A stretch of DNA of 64,000 nucleotides from Vibrio sp. qd031 (GTDB lineage Bacteria; Pseudomonadota; Gammaproteobacteria; Enterobacterales; Vibrionaceae), in NCBI RefSeq assembly GCF_002100145.1, contig NZ_JXQD01000024.1, positions 188,094-252,093 of the forward strand, read 5' to 3'. The notes beneath the pieces are model-generated. The model did not search any database. It had not been told where the DNA came from and saw only the letters and a list, made by a program, of their open reading frames with translations. The translations under genes and the position numbers were made by a program. Of this stretch, positions 1 to 8,735 are shown one piece after another (within the stretch, counting starts at the first letter, position 1; every line of letters starts with the position of its first letter).

Positions 1-1291
1 GCGCATTCGGCGGCGTACTGATGGGCAAAGACATACCTAAAGATGCAGCAAAGGTTACAATAAGGATTAGCGTCACTTCGCCACCTAAAGGCGTAAGGCT
101 CGTCATCGACGTTCCTAGCGCGGCCATAATCGGCATCAACAAGTTGGCCGTCGCAGTATGCGACATAAAGTTTGCCATCAACAAACACAGCGCTGCGGCG
201 CCGACCAATACGACGTAAGGAGAATAGGTATCAAACGGAATGCTATTGACCACAAGTTTGGCCAGCCCGGTCTTATCCAAAGCCAAGCCTAAGGCGATAC
301 CACCCGATACCAACCAAAGTACATCCCAAGATATTTTCTTAAGATCTTCTTTGTTAATGATGCCGGTAAGCGAGAAGATGGCTACAGGGATCAGTGCTAC
401 CGTATACGAGTTCATGCCGTGAGACGACCCCATAAGCCATAGCAGTATGGTCAACGCAAAGGTCACATAGACGGTTATGGCTTTGGGTGTTTTTAAGAAC
501 TTACCGCGAATATTCAACTCAATTTTTTGCTGCTCAGAGCCATACAATTTATTAATAAGCACCCAAGCAATTGCCATCATGATCACCACAAATGGCACGC
601 CAAAAGCCATCCATTCGCCAAAGCTTATTACATTGTCACCAACCAAATATTTAAGCGCGATAGCGTTTGGCGGCGTACCAATAGGTGTACCTATACCGCC
701 GATGTTCGCTGCAACAGGAATACTCAGTGCAAAGGCTACTCGTCCTGGATCGCGAGGGCCAAACACCGCCAACACGGGCGCAAGAATGGAGAGCATCATT
801 GCTGTAGTGGCGGTATTGGACATGAACATAGAGAAAATGCCGGTGATCAACATAAGACCTAACATGACGTATTTAGGTTCTTGCCCAAAAGGCTTTAGCA
901 GTACTCGCGCCAAGTTAACATCTAGACGATATTTGGTGGCAGCCATGGCTAAAAAGAATCCACCCAAAAACAGCATAATGATTGGACTAGAAAAGGTTGC
1001 CATAATATCGGTGTAGTTCAAAAGCTCGCCAAACTCAGGCGTACCTGCACCTTGCTTAGCCCAAATAATGCCTTTATCGGATATCAGTAGCAGCTCTAAT
1101 ACAATGATGACCACAGACGTTGCGTAGATAGGAATCGGCTCGAAGACCCAACACAGTGCCGCCAATAAAAACAGTGCGATCACTCGCTGCTGCAATATGG
1201 TCAATCCCTCAAACGGAAAGGCCGAAACGGGTAATAAAATAACGATTAATGGAATTACGATTGGGATCAGGTATTTAAGATAGCTTTTCAT
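1..1291 (-). CDS. DASS-family (SLC13-type) anion:Na+ symporter, 3' end beyond window
   Basis: Reading leftward from the ATG at 1291, the minus strand stays open for 430 codons to the window edge. The translation starts MKSYLKYLIPIVIPLIVILL and is mostly membrane segments. It carries family-type Ser-Asn-Thr signatures: FMSNTATTAM in the first half and FMSHTATANLL near the cut end. This is the divalent anion:sodium symporter family, which takes up dicarboxylates, sulfate or phosphate-like anions across the inner membrane; the substrate cannot be told from sequence. Family members run to about 460-490 residues, so roughly 30-60 C-terminal residues are missing. Upstream (1292-1451) is non-coding and ends at the terminator of the CBS gene, so the transporter probably has its own promoter. 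Confidence 0.9.
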   Translation of the reverse strand, partial: MKSYLKYLIPIVIPLIVILLPVSAFPFEGLTILQQRVIALFLLAALCWVFEPIPIYATSVVIIVLELLLISDKGIIWAKQGAGTPEFGELLNYTDIMATFSSPIIMLFLGGFFLAMAATKYRLDVNLARVLLKPFGQEPKYVMLGLMLITGIFSMFMSNTATTAMMLSILAPVLAVFGPRDPGRVAFALSIPVAANIGGIGTPIGTPPNAIALKYLVGDNVISFGEWMAFGVPFVVIMMAIAWVLINKLYGSEQQKIELNIRGKFLKTPKAITVYVTFALTILLWLMGSSHGMNSYTVALIPVAIFSLTGIINKEDLKKISWDVLWLVSGGIALGLALDKTGLAKLVVNSIPFDTYSPYVVLVGAAALCLLMANFMSHTATANLLMPIMAALGTSMTSLTPLGGEVTLILIVTFAASLGMSLPISTPPNA

Positions 1292-1451
1292 CGGTTGGCT
1301 AGTCCATGAGCTCGAAGACGTGTGATTATCTTTGACTTCCCGATGTAAAAATCGGACATAAATCAATTAATGGTGATTTAATCAGCAGATTGTGTAATCG
1401 AATTACAAAACTAAGAAGCGGGACAACGTTATCGGTTACACCCAGCGTAAG

Positions 1452-1482
1452 AAACAAAAACGCGACGAACAATTCGCCGCGT
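1452..1482 (-). terminator. Rho-independent terminator after the CBS gene
   Basis: On the minus strand a 9-bp stem (CGCGGCGAA / TTCGTCGCG, one G-U pair) with a 3-nt loop is followed by TTTTTG. It lies about 35 nt downstream of the CBS-domain stop codon and separates that gene from the transporter. Confidence 0.8.
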
Positions 1483-1516
1483 TGTGACCGATGAGGGATA
1501 GCAAGAAGGTATGAAC

Positions 1517-1933
1517 TTATACAGGGTGTGAAAAGACCTCATCAAGCATGTTAGAGACCGCTTTCATTACGTCTGCACGAGAAATAATTCCGACAAGTTT
1601 GCCATTATCAACCACCGGGTAAACCTTTGGTTTATTCACTTTCATCATTTGAGCAAGCTCGAGTATTGGAAGCTCTGGAGAAACCGTCAACACATCTCGG
1701 TACATGCAGTCATCTACAATATGCGTATCTTGACTGTGATACAGCACCTTCACCAAACGCTCGAGCAAATCTTGCTCGGAGATAAACCCAATGACTTCGC
1801 GATGTTCGTTGATCACTGGGCCACCCATCCTACCCGACTTAATCACTTTATCGAGCGCAGCAGTTAATGACATGTTTTTTGTAAACGTCACCGCTTGTGG
1901 ATCCATATATTCCTTAACCTTAATGGAATGCAT
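1517..1933 (-). CDS. CBS-pair domain protein
   Basis: A 138-residue protein made almost entirely of two CBS motifs: residues ~8-62 (ending GFISEQDLLERL) and ~75-130 (ending LVGIISRADVMKAV). Stand-alone CBS pairs usually bind adenine nucleotides and act as cytosolic energy or ionic sensors; no partner domain is present. The ATG at 1933 is preceded by AGGAGGG on the minus strand at good spacing, which fixes the start. It is followed by its own terminator and lies downstream of ybiB in the same direction, about 80 nt away, so it could be co-transcribed with ybiB. The ligand and target are unknown. Confidence 0.88.
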   Translation of the reverse strand: MHSIKVKEYMDPQAVTFTKNMSLTAALDKVIKSGRMGGPVINEHREVIGFISEQDLLERLVKVLYHSQDTHIVDDCMYRDVLTVSPELPILELAQMMKVNKPKVYPVVDNGKLVGIISRADVMKAVSNMLDEVFSHPV

Positions 1934-2013
1934 CGCGTCCCTCCTAAAAAAATTAGCAACAGCATATAGTTATAGTGTTGACTAAAATTTTAATTTGACC
2001 AGAAAAAAGCGAG

Positions 2014-3009
2014 TTATTTTTGCGAATTGGACTCATTTTGAGTGTTACACCACTGCGTCCAAAGCGCGAATGCGGCCTCTTTGCTTGAGCTTAAATCTTG
2101 GTTTGTGGCAAATAGCGCAACAATAAGTGACGCGTAAACATGGTTGGCCATAGTATTTAATAGCTCGGGTGGCGTGCCTAAAGGGCACTGTTTTGGCACA
2201 GGCAAGGTCGTCAGTTCAAGTGCTGGCCAATAGTGTTCATGGACATCGTTTTGATCACTGAGCCATAAGGTCTGACTGACTTTTGGGTTAAACTCCGCTT
2301 CGCCGGAAACTCCCTTAAACGAGACCACGGCACCGCTTGAATGCCCTACTTGCTGCTCAATGTCGGCATGCAACTGCTGAAAGCCCGGATGAAAGCTGCC
2401 TCGCACCCCAAAATTTGCTCGGCCAGGGTTGAGTCCTCGCACTACCGTATTGATCGGCGTTCGTAGACCATAACGTTTTTTCCAGTCCAGCATTTTTACC
2501 GCTTGCGGTGAATACTGCGACAAAGGTAAATAAGCGATACCTTGCTCATCAAGTAACGCTTGCGCTGATTCTACAGATTCCGCCATACCTATTGATAGCT
2601 TTGCTACGTACTCACGGCAATGCACACGCGTTGAGCCTTCGTCAAGATGGCCATGAAGCAGTACTTTTTTACCGGTACTACTTAAGATTTTTGCGGCGAT
2701 CAAATGCCAAGGCAGCGCCATCTGTTGCTGATTATCGTCTAAACGGCTTTTCTTTCCCGCGTAGCAAGGCCAATCAAAATCAGCCGATAAGGTTGGAATA
2801 ATCGACTGAAAGGCTTGCGTAAAACCCGCGATCTCAAAAGGTGTTTCGTTGTTCACGCGGATCAACATCAACAACATCGCCATTTGGTCATCACCGACTT
2901 CTCCCGCGAGATACTCGGTCATAATTTGCTTCGCTTGCTGTTGGTCAAGGGGTTTACGACCACGCTCACCGCGCCCTACGGTACGGATACACTCCAAAAT
3001 TGTGCTCAC
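2014..3009 (-). CDS. ybiB: YbiB / TrpD2-type glycosyltransferase-fold DNA-binding protein
   Basis: Homologous in fold to anthranilate phosphoribosyltransferase (TrpD). The N-terminal helical domain contains TVGRGERGRKPLDQQQAKQI and the sequence proceeds to RANFGVRGSFHPGF. E. coli YbiB is a DNA-binding TrpD2 protein linked to the LexA regulon rather than a tryptophan enzyme, so I would not call this TrpD. The start matters: the frame is open to a TTG at 3078, but GTG at 3009 has AGGAG nine nt upstream and gives an N-terminus (VSTILECIRTVGRG) that lines up with YbiB (MDYRKIIKEIGRG). I therefore choose GTG, 331 residues. A terminator-like hairpin sits ~100 nt upstream. Confidence 0.82.
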   Translation of the reverse strand: MSTILECIRTVGRGERGRKPLDQQQAKQIMTEYLAGEVGDDQMAMLLMLIRVNNETPFEIAGFTQAFQSIIPTLSADFDWPCYAGKKSRLDDNQQQMALPWHLIAAKILSSTGKKVLLHGHLDEGSTRVHCREYVAKLSIGMAESVESAQALLDEQGIAYLPLSQYSPQAVKMLDWKKRYGLRTPINTVVRGLNPGRANFGVRGSFHPGFQQLHADIEQQVGHSSGAVVSFKGVSGEAEFNPKVSQTLWLSDQNDVHEHYWPALELTTLPVPKQCPLGTPPELLNTMANHVYASLIVALFATNQDLSSSKEAAFALWTQWCNTQNESNSQK

Positions 3010-3104
3010 TTCCCTGCACTCCTGATTAATGCTTATGTTGGTATCAGACCTCAATTCGTTAATGAAATCAATCGACAACCGCCAGCCAACGCTGATCGAC
3101 AGGC

Positions 3105-3129
3105 AAAAAAAAGCTCCTCATGGAGGAGC
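3105..3129 (-). terminator. Rho-independent terminator upstream of ybiB
   Basis: The minus strand reads GCTCCTC-CAT-GAGGAGC followed by eight T residues: a 7-bp perfect stem with a 3-nt loop. No annotated gene precedes it on this strand; the nearest upstream gene is divergent and begins at 3497. It therefore ends either a small RNA or an attenuated leader of ybiB. Confidence 0.8.
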
Positions 3130-3176
3130 AAGGGAGCCATAGTCTACCCACAACAATAAAAAAGGATGATTACATT
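3105..3176 (-). ncRNA. Candidate small RNA or attenuated leader
   Basis: Inferred only. If the sigma-54-like element at 3185-3201 is used, transcription would start near 3175 and stop at the strong terminator at 3105, giving an RNA of ~70 nt with a U8 tail. Its 5' half is U-rich and single-stranded, and the terminator's ascending arm is anti-Shine-Dalgarno-like (CUCCUCC). These are the usual looks of an Hfq-type sRNA. Alternatively it is the leader of ybiB with read-through control. I do not recognise the sequence as a known vibrio sRNA. Confidence 0.35.
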
Positions 3177-3184
3177 AGGGTAAA

Positions 3185-3201
3185 TACAAATCTCATGCCA
3201 A
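3185..3201 (-). promoter_or_regulatory. Possible sigma-54 promoter (-24/-12)
   Basis: The minus strand reads TTGGCATGAGATTTGTA, against the consensus TTGGCAC-N5-TTGCW: the -24 GG is intact and the -12 GC is GT. About 85-115 nt upstream are GGTGCA/TGCACC half-sites (3273-3279 and 3296-3302) resembling parts of NtrC-type enhancers. The rest of 3130-3496 shows no gene; a T-rich run at 3337-3345 is the only other feature. Confidence 0.35.
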
Positions 3202-3496
3202 AATTGGAGAGTTAAATTTAATAATAAAAAACAACAAGTTACAGAATATCAGTCGAGCGCAATTAACAATGAGGTGCACCCATAAATTGCAAGTTTGCAC
3301 CAAAAAGGCTCCATTTCCTCCGTGGAAGACCCATGATTTTTTTTTCTTGCACAGATCGTGAGCCCCACTCAAAGATTAAATTTCCATATAGAAAAGAGTA
3401 GATTAGGTCACTAATTTGTTTGGAGTTCTTTTATATTAGCACTACTATAAAACCATCTCGTTACCATTACGTAACACATATTAAGAGAAGGGAACT

Positions 3497-4633
3497 ATGA
3501 CCGAGAAGACCCAGCCCGAATCAGATGAAGCGACCAAAAACGACGTGACTGCACAACCCACAGCAGCCCCTAAAGCCGATCCTGTTAAGCGATTAACTCA
3601 AATGACTCTAGTGATCGCTGGTGTATTTTTTATCTGGTACATGTTTGCTGACCGATTCACACCGTGGACCGATCAAGCCAAAGTCCAGGCATACGTCATC
3701 CCGATTGTCCCTCAAGTGTCGGGGCGTGTACTCGACGTCAATGTGACAAACGATCAGTTTGTTGAAGCCGGAACAGAACTGTTTGAAATTGATCCCTCCG
3801 ATTACATTCTTGCGGTAGAAAATGCTCAAACCAGTTTAGAATTGGCTGGACAAGAACTTGGTGCTGGTACGGCAAGCGTAGCGACCGCGCAAGCACAACT
3901 GGTTCAAGCTGAGACGAATCTAGAACATGTGAACGCTCAAAGTGCGCGCGTCTTTGAGTTGGAAGAGCGTAACCTCTATTCCAAATCCGAAGGTGATAAA
4001 GCAAGAGCCGCAATTAAGGCTGCCAGAGCCGAAGTGGACAGCGCTCAAGCAAACTTAGAAAAAGCACGGCAATCACTGGGTGCTGAAGGAGAGAACAACC
4101 CTCGTATTCGCTCTGCAATGGCTACCCTTAAAAAAGCGCAGCTTGATTTGAGTCGTACCAAAGTGATCGCACCGGCGTTAGGGGGCGTAACCAACCTACA
4201 GATCGAAAAAGGCTATTACGCGAAAGCAGGCGCCGCAGCCATGACCTTTGTGGAAGCAGAAAGCGTGTGGGTTCAAGCCAACCTTAAAGAAAATAACCTA
4301 GCCCATTTACAGCCTGGTGCGGAAGTTGACCTACTGCTCGATATTATGCCTGGCACACTCTACAAAGGTGTAGTCCGCTCCGTAGGCTTTGCCGTTTCAA
4401 CCGACAATCAAGGGACCGTAGGCAGCTTACAAACCGTAAAATCAAGCACTGGTTGGTTACGTGACCCGCAACGCTTCCCCGTCATTATTGAGTTTGCCGA
4501 GCCTGTTCCTGCGGGGTTAAAACGTGTTGGCGGGCAAGTCGATGTACAGGTCTATAATGAAGATAGCCCAATCCTAAATGCCATAGGAAAGGTGTGGATC
4601 ACAATACTGAGCTGGTTGTCGTTCATCTACTAA
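3497..4633 (+). CDS. HlyD/EmrA-type membrane fusion protein
   Basis: A 378-residue periplasmic adaptor: an acidic, Pro/Ala-rich cytoplasmic N-terminus (~1-35), one membrane anchor (~36-55, LVIAGVFFIWYMFA), a biotinyl-lipoyl half (QVSGRVLDVNVTNDQFVEAG), a long alanine-rich coiled-coil hairpin (~100-200) and a beta-barrel region beginning RTKVIAPALGGVTNLQIEKG. Such adaptors link an inner-membrane pump to an outer-membrane channel. The next gene starts 9 nt downstream and encodes a FUSC-like membrane protein, so the two form an aromatic acid/drug efflux-type pair (AaeAB-like logic). No outer-membrane component is adjacent, suggesting use of TolC. Ribosome site AGAAGGGA precedes the ATG. Substrate unknown. 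Confidence 0.9.
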   Translation: MTEKTQPESDEATKNDVTAQPTAAPKADPVKRLTQMTLVIAGVFFIWYMFADRFTPWTDQAKVQAYVIPIVPQVSGRVLDVNVTNDQFVEAGTELFEIDPSDYILAVENAQTSLELAGQELGAGTASVATAQAQLVQAETNLEHVNAQSARVFELEERNLYSKSEGDKARAAIKAARAEVDSAQANLEKARQSLGAEGENNPRIRSAMATLKKAQLDLSRTKVIAPALGGVTNLQIEKGYYAKAGAAAMTFVEAESVWVQANLKENNLAHLQPGAEVDLLLDIMPGTLYKGVVRSVGFAVSTDNQGTVGSLQTVKSSTGWLRDPQRFPVIIEFAEPVPAGLKRVGGQVDVQVYNEDSPILNAIGKVWITILSWLSFIY

Positions 4634-4642
4634 AGGTTAACC

Positions 4643-5683
4643 ATGCGTTCAAAATTCATCTCAGATCCGATGACAGCCAGCCAATTGCGGTTCGCTGTCG
4701 GCGTCACGAGCGCATTGGCCTTAGCCTATGGCGTAGAATGGCCTTTGGCGTTTCTGTTTCCACTGTTTACTGCCCTTCTGCTGTCCATGCCTTTACCTAA
4801 GCCAACTCTAAAGCAAGGTTTAAGAACCATGCTCAATACCTTGATTGGCTTTTCTATTGGACTTACCTTTGCGATTTTCTTTGTACGCTTTCCACTACTG
4901 TGTTTAGTCGCTCAGTTTGTCGCGTTATTCTTTATCTACTATTACATGAATCGCGGTGGTTCATTTTGGCTCACTCTAATGACGCTACTTAGCGTGTTGC
5001 TGCTGCCAATGCTGACACAAATTTGGGAACACATTGCGATTAGCCTGAGCGCAGGTCTGGTGATGTCTGCTTGGCTGGCGGTGCTTTGGGTATGGTTTGC
5101 ACACTTTCTCGTACCGGATCCAACCAACGACGTCCTACCCGACACAGGCGGATTTCAGCGTGTCTATTCTCCTGTTGCCGCTAAGCTGGCACTTAAAAGC
5201 ACACTGGTGGCATTTCCAATCGCTTCCTATTGCCTGATATACAGTCGCAGCGACCTTATACTGACGATGATTTTTGCCGCAATATTCACCTTAAAACCCG
5301 ACTTAACTGCCGGTAAAGCCGCGGGGCGAAAGTCGCTGATTTCGACCGTTTTAGGAGGTGTAATGGCAATGGCCATTTATTGGGCCATCGTCGCCGTACC
5401 TAGGTACGAATTTTTCTTATTAATCATGTTTGCGGTGATGTTGTTTGTCGGCTCGAAAGTGTTTTCAAATGACCCACACGCGGCGTACTACGGGTCTGCA
5501 GTGAGCTGTATTTTGGTGCTTATCAATGGCGGTATGGGAGAGAATGCCGACTTCTTTATGTCATTGGTAACAAGGGTGACTCTCATTAGTCTGGCGATCA
5601 TGTACATAGTTGCGAGCTTACAGGTTCTGGACCGATTTATCTTTAATCGGCCACAAAAGTTAACCCGCGCTCAGAGAACATAA
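4643..5683 (+). CDS. DUF2955 / FUSC-like inner-membrane transporter subunit
   Basis: A 346-residue protein with about ten hydrophobic segments in two similar halves, beginning MRSKFISDPMTASQLRFAVG. The halves are separated by a short polar stretch near residues 155-185 (FLVPDPTNDVLPDTGGF). This is the DUF2955 group related to fusaric acid resistance/AaeB pumps, which work with a membrane fusion protein. It sits 9 nt after the adaptor gene in the same direction and is followed by a strong bidirectional terminator, so the two genes form a complete operon. Export of an aromatic or amphipathic compound is likely; the substrate is not predictable. Confidence 0.85.
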   Translation: MRSKFISDPMTASQLRFAVGVTSALALAYGVEWPLAFLFPLFTALLLSMPLPKPTLKQGLRTMLNTLIGFSIGLTFAIFFVRFPLLCLVAQFVALFFIYYYMNRGGSFWLTLMTLLSVLLLPMLTQIWEHIAISLSAGLVMSAWLAVLWVWFAHFLVPDPTNDVLPDTGGFQRVYSPVAAKLALKSTLVAFPIASYCLIYSRSDLILTMIFAAIFTLKPDLTAGKAAGRKSLISTVLGGVMAMAIYWAIVAVPRYEFFLLIMFAVMLFVGSKVFSNDPHAAYYGSAVSCILVLINGGMGENADFFMSLVTRVTLISLAIMYIVASLQVLDRFIFNRPQKLTRAQRT

Positions 5684-5790
5684 CAATTCTACAGACAGGA
5701 CGTTGCTATATCGATTGTTAGTGTCATTGTATGTGTGATGGGAACAAACACTGACCACGCCTAGCAATTAAACGGTGAGTTTAGAGGCAT

Positions 5791-5820
5791 AAAAAAACGC
5801 GGCACTTGGGCCGCGTTTTT
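5791..5820. terminator. Bidirectional terminator between DUF2955 gene and ribB
   Basis: AAAAAACGCGGC-acttgg-GCCGCGTTTTT forms a 7-8 bp GC-rich stem flanked by A and T tracts, so it can stop both the plus-strand export operon and the minus-strand ribB. Confidence 0.9.
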
Positions 5821-5835
5821 ATGCAGTCGCTGTTG

Positions 5836-6945
5836 TTAGTCAGTAACGTACTCAGTCACTTCCAACCCAAAGCCAGACAACGCGTGATAGCGTTTTGACG
5901 ACGACGACAACAAGCGCATTTGGCTAATGCCTAGATCAGACAAAATCTGAGAGCCAACACCCACTTGACGTGATGCCTGCTGCTTATTGCTGGTTGGGAT
6001 AGGTTTACCCTGATCTTCAAGTTCAAAGCGGCGTACTTTGTTGAGTTCACGCTCTGGATCGTGGTTGTGACCTAAAATGACCAATACGCCATCTTCGTCG
6101 GCAATTTTTGCCATCGCTTTATCGATTGACCAAGTACGGTCAACGCCACGGGTAGAATGCAACACGTCGTTAAAGGTATCTTGTAGATGCACACGAACCA
6201 GCGTTGGCTGTTGAGTAATTTCGCCCTTCTGCAACGCATAGTGGATCTGGTTATCGATGGTATCGCGGAACGTGATCATGGTGAACTCACCGTATTCCGT
6301 CGGCAGTTGACACTGCGCAACACGCTCAATGGTGGTTTCTGTGTTGTTACGATACTCGATTAAATCGGCAATGGTGCCGAGCTTAATGCCATGTTTTTCG
6401 GCAAACACTTCAAGCTCAGGGCGGCGAGCCATAGTGCCGTCTTCATTGAGGATTTCGACAATCACCGATGCGGGCTCACGACCTGCTAGGCGAGCCAAGT
6501 CAACGCCAGCTTCCGTGTGGCCTGCACGTGTTAACACTCCACCATCTTTAGCTTTTAGAGGGAACACATGTCCCGGCTGTACCAAGTCGGCTGCCACGGC
6601 ATTCACTGCGACCGCAGCTTGTACCGTTGTCGCTCGGTCTGCGGCCGAAATGCCAGTAGTCACACCTTGCGCGGCTTCAATCGATGCGGTAAATGCTGTG
6701 CCCCATTGCTCAGAGTGGTTCTGCACCATCGGGAACAAGTTGAGACGGTCACAACGCTCTTTAGTTAGCGTTAAACAGATTAAACCGCGACCATGCGTCG
6801 CCATAAAGTTGATATGCTCAGGAGACACTGCATCTGCAGCGACCATTATATCCCCTTCATTTTCACGATCTTCATCGTCCATCAAGATCACCATTTTTCC
6901 GTTACGGTAATCTTCAATAATCTCTTCAATGTTACTAATTGGCAT
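5836..6945 (-). CDS. ribB: 3,4-dihydroxy-2-butanone 4-phosphate synthase with degenerate GTP cyclohydrolase II-like domain (RibBX type)
   Basis: Residues 1-~200 are a complete RibB domain that makes the four-carbon riboflavin precursor from ribulose 5-phosphate; acidic motif [10 protein letters not shown] (~23-32), THGRGLIC and HTEAGVDL are present. Residues ~205-369 have the RibA (GTP cyclohydrolase II) fold outline, but the zinc/active-site segment normally HSECxTGDxFxSxRCDCG reads [20 protein letters not shown], with all three cysteines lost. A C-terminal domain of this sort without cyclohydrolase activity has been described in Proteobacteria as RibBX. The cell must make GTP cyclohydrolase II elsewhere. 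No FMN riboswitch is visible upstream. Cytosolic; single-gene transcript ending at the shared terminator. Confidence 0.93.
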   Translation of the reverse strand: MPISNIEEIIEDYRNGKMVILMDDEDRENEGDIMVAADAVSPEHINFMATHGRGLICLTLTKERCDRLNLFPMVQNHSEQWGTAFTASIEAAQGVTTGISAADRATTVQAAVAVNAVAADLVQPGHVFPLKAKDGGVLTRAGHTEAGVDLARLAGREPASVIVEILNEDGTMARRPELEVFAEKHGIKLGTIADLIEYRNNTETTIERVAQCQLPTEYGEFTMITFRDTIDNQIHYALQKGEITQQPTLVRVHLQDTFNDVLHSTRGVDRTWSIDKAMAKIADEDGVLVILGHNHDPERELNKVRRFELEDQGKPIPTSNKQQASRQVGVGSQILSDLGISQMRLLSSSSKRYHALSGFGLEVTEYVTD

Positions 6946-7375
6946 GGGTATCCACTCTCAGTTCAAAATATGCCGACGCAAACGCATCAACGAGAATGAG
7001 TGCAATAATAACGGTTATGGCAATCGTTTACGAGTCGCACTGGTAGATGATGAAGCAAAATGTGTTGTGCGAAGATAATCGGTGCTTTCGCGCCATCTTG
7101 TTGAAGACAAATTGCACAACTTTTTTGTTGCTATCAAATGAAATATTAGCGAAACGCATATCTGGTGTCAGTCAATGTAACTGTTGAAATAATAATTCAT
7201 AATGCATCATCGGATTATCGAGTTTAAAACACTACGCTCCCAACCCACCTATTATCCTATATCTCTCACCCCCGTATATGCGTCACCTTTGACCAAGTTA
7301 TAACACTCGATTGACATTGCCCTTTGTCAAAATCGCACACTATGCACATGCCATATCAAAACCAAAGGAACACCT
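6946..7375. other. Divergent intergenic region ribB / HTH gene
   Basis: About 430 nt without a supportable gene. I looked for an FMN (RFN) element on the minus strand and found none of its conserved GC-rich core. An AT-rich stretch around 7130-7210 probably holds promoters. Nothing else is recognised. Confidence 0.6.
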
Positions 7376-7726
7376 ATGCAGTTTACCGAACAGGATCGTC
7401 AAGCACTCTATAACATCTGGATGTCTCAAAAAGCCAAAATGCGTATTACGCAGATGGAAATGGCGAAAAAGATGCAAGTATCCCCTGTCGAGTTCACTAA
7501 TGCCCTACGAGGCTCACACCCTTTGTCACTAGGGTTTATCAACAACTTATGTGGACAACTGCACGTAGACCCGGCAAGTATTCTCCCGAGTATGAAGCAA
7601 CGACCTGAGCAGACAAATAACTCTCGCATCGTGACCACAAAAATTGGCATCGATGGCGAGATTCAAAGTGCCTATATTGAAGGGAACCAGGTGATTATCG
7701 AGTACCGTTTGCCGACCGAACACTAG
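7376..7726 (+). CDS. Small helix-turn-helix protein
   Basis: A 116-residue protein. Residues ~20-70 (RITQMEMAKKMQVSPVEFTN ... PLSLGFINNLCGQLHVDP) have the spacing of a Cro/XRE-type helix-turn-helix. The remaining ~45 residues form a short beta-rich tail (GIDGEIQSAYIEGNQVIIEY) that may be for dimerisation or ligand sensing. AAAGGA eight nt before the ATG sets the start. It stands alone, convergent with the GNAT gene. The target is unknown; DNA binding is inferred from the motif only. Confidence 0.75.
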   Translation: MQFTEQDRQALYNIWMSQKAKMRITQMEMAKKMQVSPVEFTNALRGSHPLSLGFINNLCGQLHVDPASILPSMKQRPEQTNNSRIVTTKIGIDGEIQSAYIEGNQVIIEYRLPTEH

Positions 7727-7755
7727 ACACAGCGCGCACTCCCGTAGTGACCATA

Positions 7756-8235
7756 TTACCGGCCGAGGTTTTTTCGAAAATTAATAAAATGAGGCTCTGT
7801 CTTCACGGTATGAAACCCCAGTGCGCGGTAAAAACGCACTGCGGCATGATTATCGCTAAAACAAGATAACGTTATCGCATTGCAGCTAACCTGTGGTGCG
7901 TGGCATTCGAGGCGATTCATGACTTCTCGTCCAATACCCATCGCTTGGTAACGCTTTTTAATCACCAGCATGTGAACGTGCAAATTTTTATCGTAAGGGT
8001 GATAGCAGACTAAACCCACTCGTTGACCTTGGTAAGTAAGCCAATGATAGCCAGATTGTGGATGGTGCTCTTGGATCCGTTGACGTTGCGCATCATCATT
8101 CCAGCCCCAGATTGCGTCCACGAAGTCACCTATGCCTTGCTTTATTAACCTAAATTGCTCATCAAACTCTAAAGAAGAAGCCGGTTCAAAGGTTATCACG
8201 TCAAACGATACAGGCTCAAAGGTCTCTGTTTTCAC
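7756..8235 (-). CDS. GNAT-family N-acetyltransferase
   Basis: A 159-residue single-domain GNAT. The acetyl-CoA loop region reads VIKKRYQAMGIGREVMNRLE (~92-111) and the C-terminal motif is DNHAAVRFYRALGFHTVKTE. The N-terminal ~25 residues are a variable extension. Stand-alone gene, convergent with the HTH gene; the acceptor substrate is unknown. Confidence 0.85.
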   Translation of the reverse strand: MKTETFEPVSFDVITFEPASSLEFDEQFRLIKQGIGDFVDAIWGWNDDAQRQRIQEHHPQSGYHWLTYQGQRVGLVCYHPYDKNLHVHMLVIKKRYQAMGIGREVMNRLECHAPQVSCNAITLSCFSDNHAAVRFYRALGFHTVKTEPHFINFRKNLGR

Positions 8236-8310
8236 TATGCGCTTACTCCTAATCCCTACTTTTCTAGTGTCTAAAGGTTACTGCCTTGCTCTCAACGGGT
8301 TAACGGCTTC

Positions 8311-8590
8311 TTAAGGCGAGGCTTTCTGCAACTGCCGTAAACAGCGAATGGCGCTGCAGTGTTTTGCATCAATCATCACGTCACATAAGGCATAGAGCCG
8401 TTGATCAGCACGGCTCAACCATAATGGCACCCAGATACGCTTGCTCCGCGTCATATAACCGGCCTTGATTTACGTATACGTTGCCAAGACTGACTCGACC
8501 TGCCGCTCTACCGAAGTTGTAATTCTGCGCCTCAATATACTCATTAAGTGCAGAAAATTCATTTCTTAAGCTGAAGTATTGACCAGTAAT
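8311..8590 (-). pseudogene. Decayed C-terminal remnant of a TPR-repeat protein
   Basis: On the minus strand the frame reads GRAAGRVSLGNVYVNQGRLY then DAEQAYLGAIMVEP, a textbook tetratricopeptide repeat, and hits TGA straight after. Shifting one base restores a frame (ADQRLYALCDVMIDAKHC...) that ends at a TAA at 8311. Upstream, a TAG at 8591 closes the frame and no start exists. So this is the last ~90 codons of a TPR protein (the pattern resembles TPR tails of multihaem cytochrome proteins) with one frameshift. It occupies most of the 500-nt gap at 8236-8735; the rest of the gap shows nothing. Confidence 0.65.
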
Positions 8591-8735
8591 CTACTTAAAT
8601 CACTGAATTTATACCTTAAATATGCTCCCACATCACTTTATATACTGACCATTAAGCCAGTGAGCCGTGTTCATCATCTTTACAAATTGCCATTCAGAGC
8701 TAGGCTAATACAAACCCTTCTATCACGAGGGCGAT

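Noticed and set aside
21..1016. Several plus-strand open frames
   Set aside because: They lie antisense to the long transporter frame on the minus strand, have no ribosome sites and no recognisable domains.
6946..7100. FMN riboswitch before ribB
   Set aside because: None of the conserved GC-rich RFN core is present on the minus strand.
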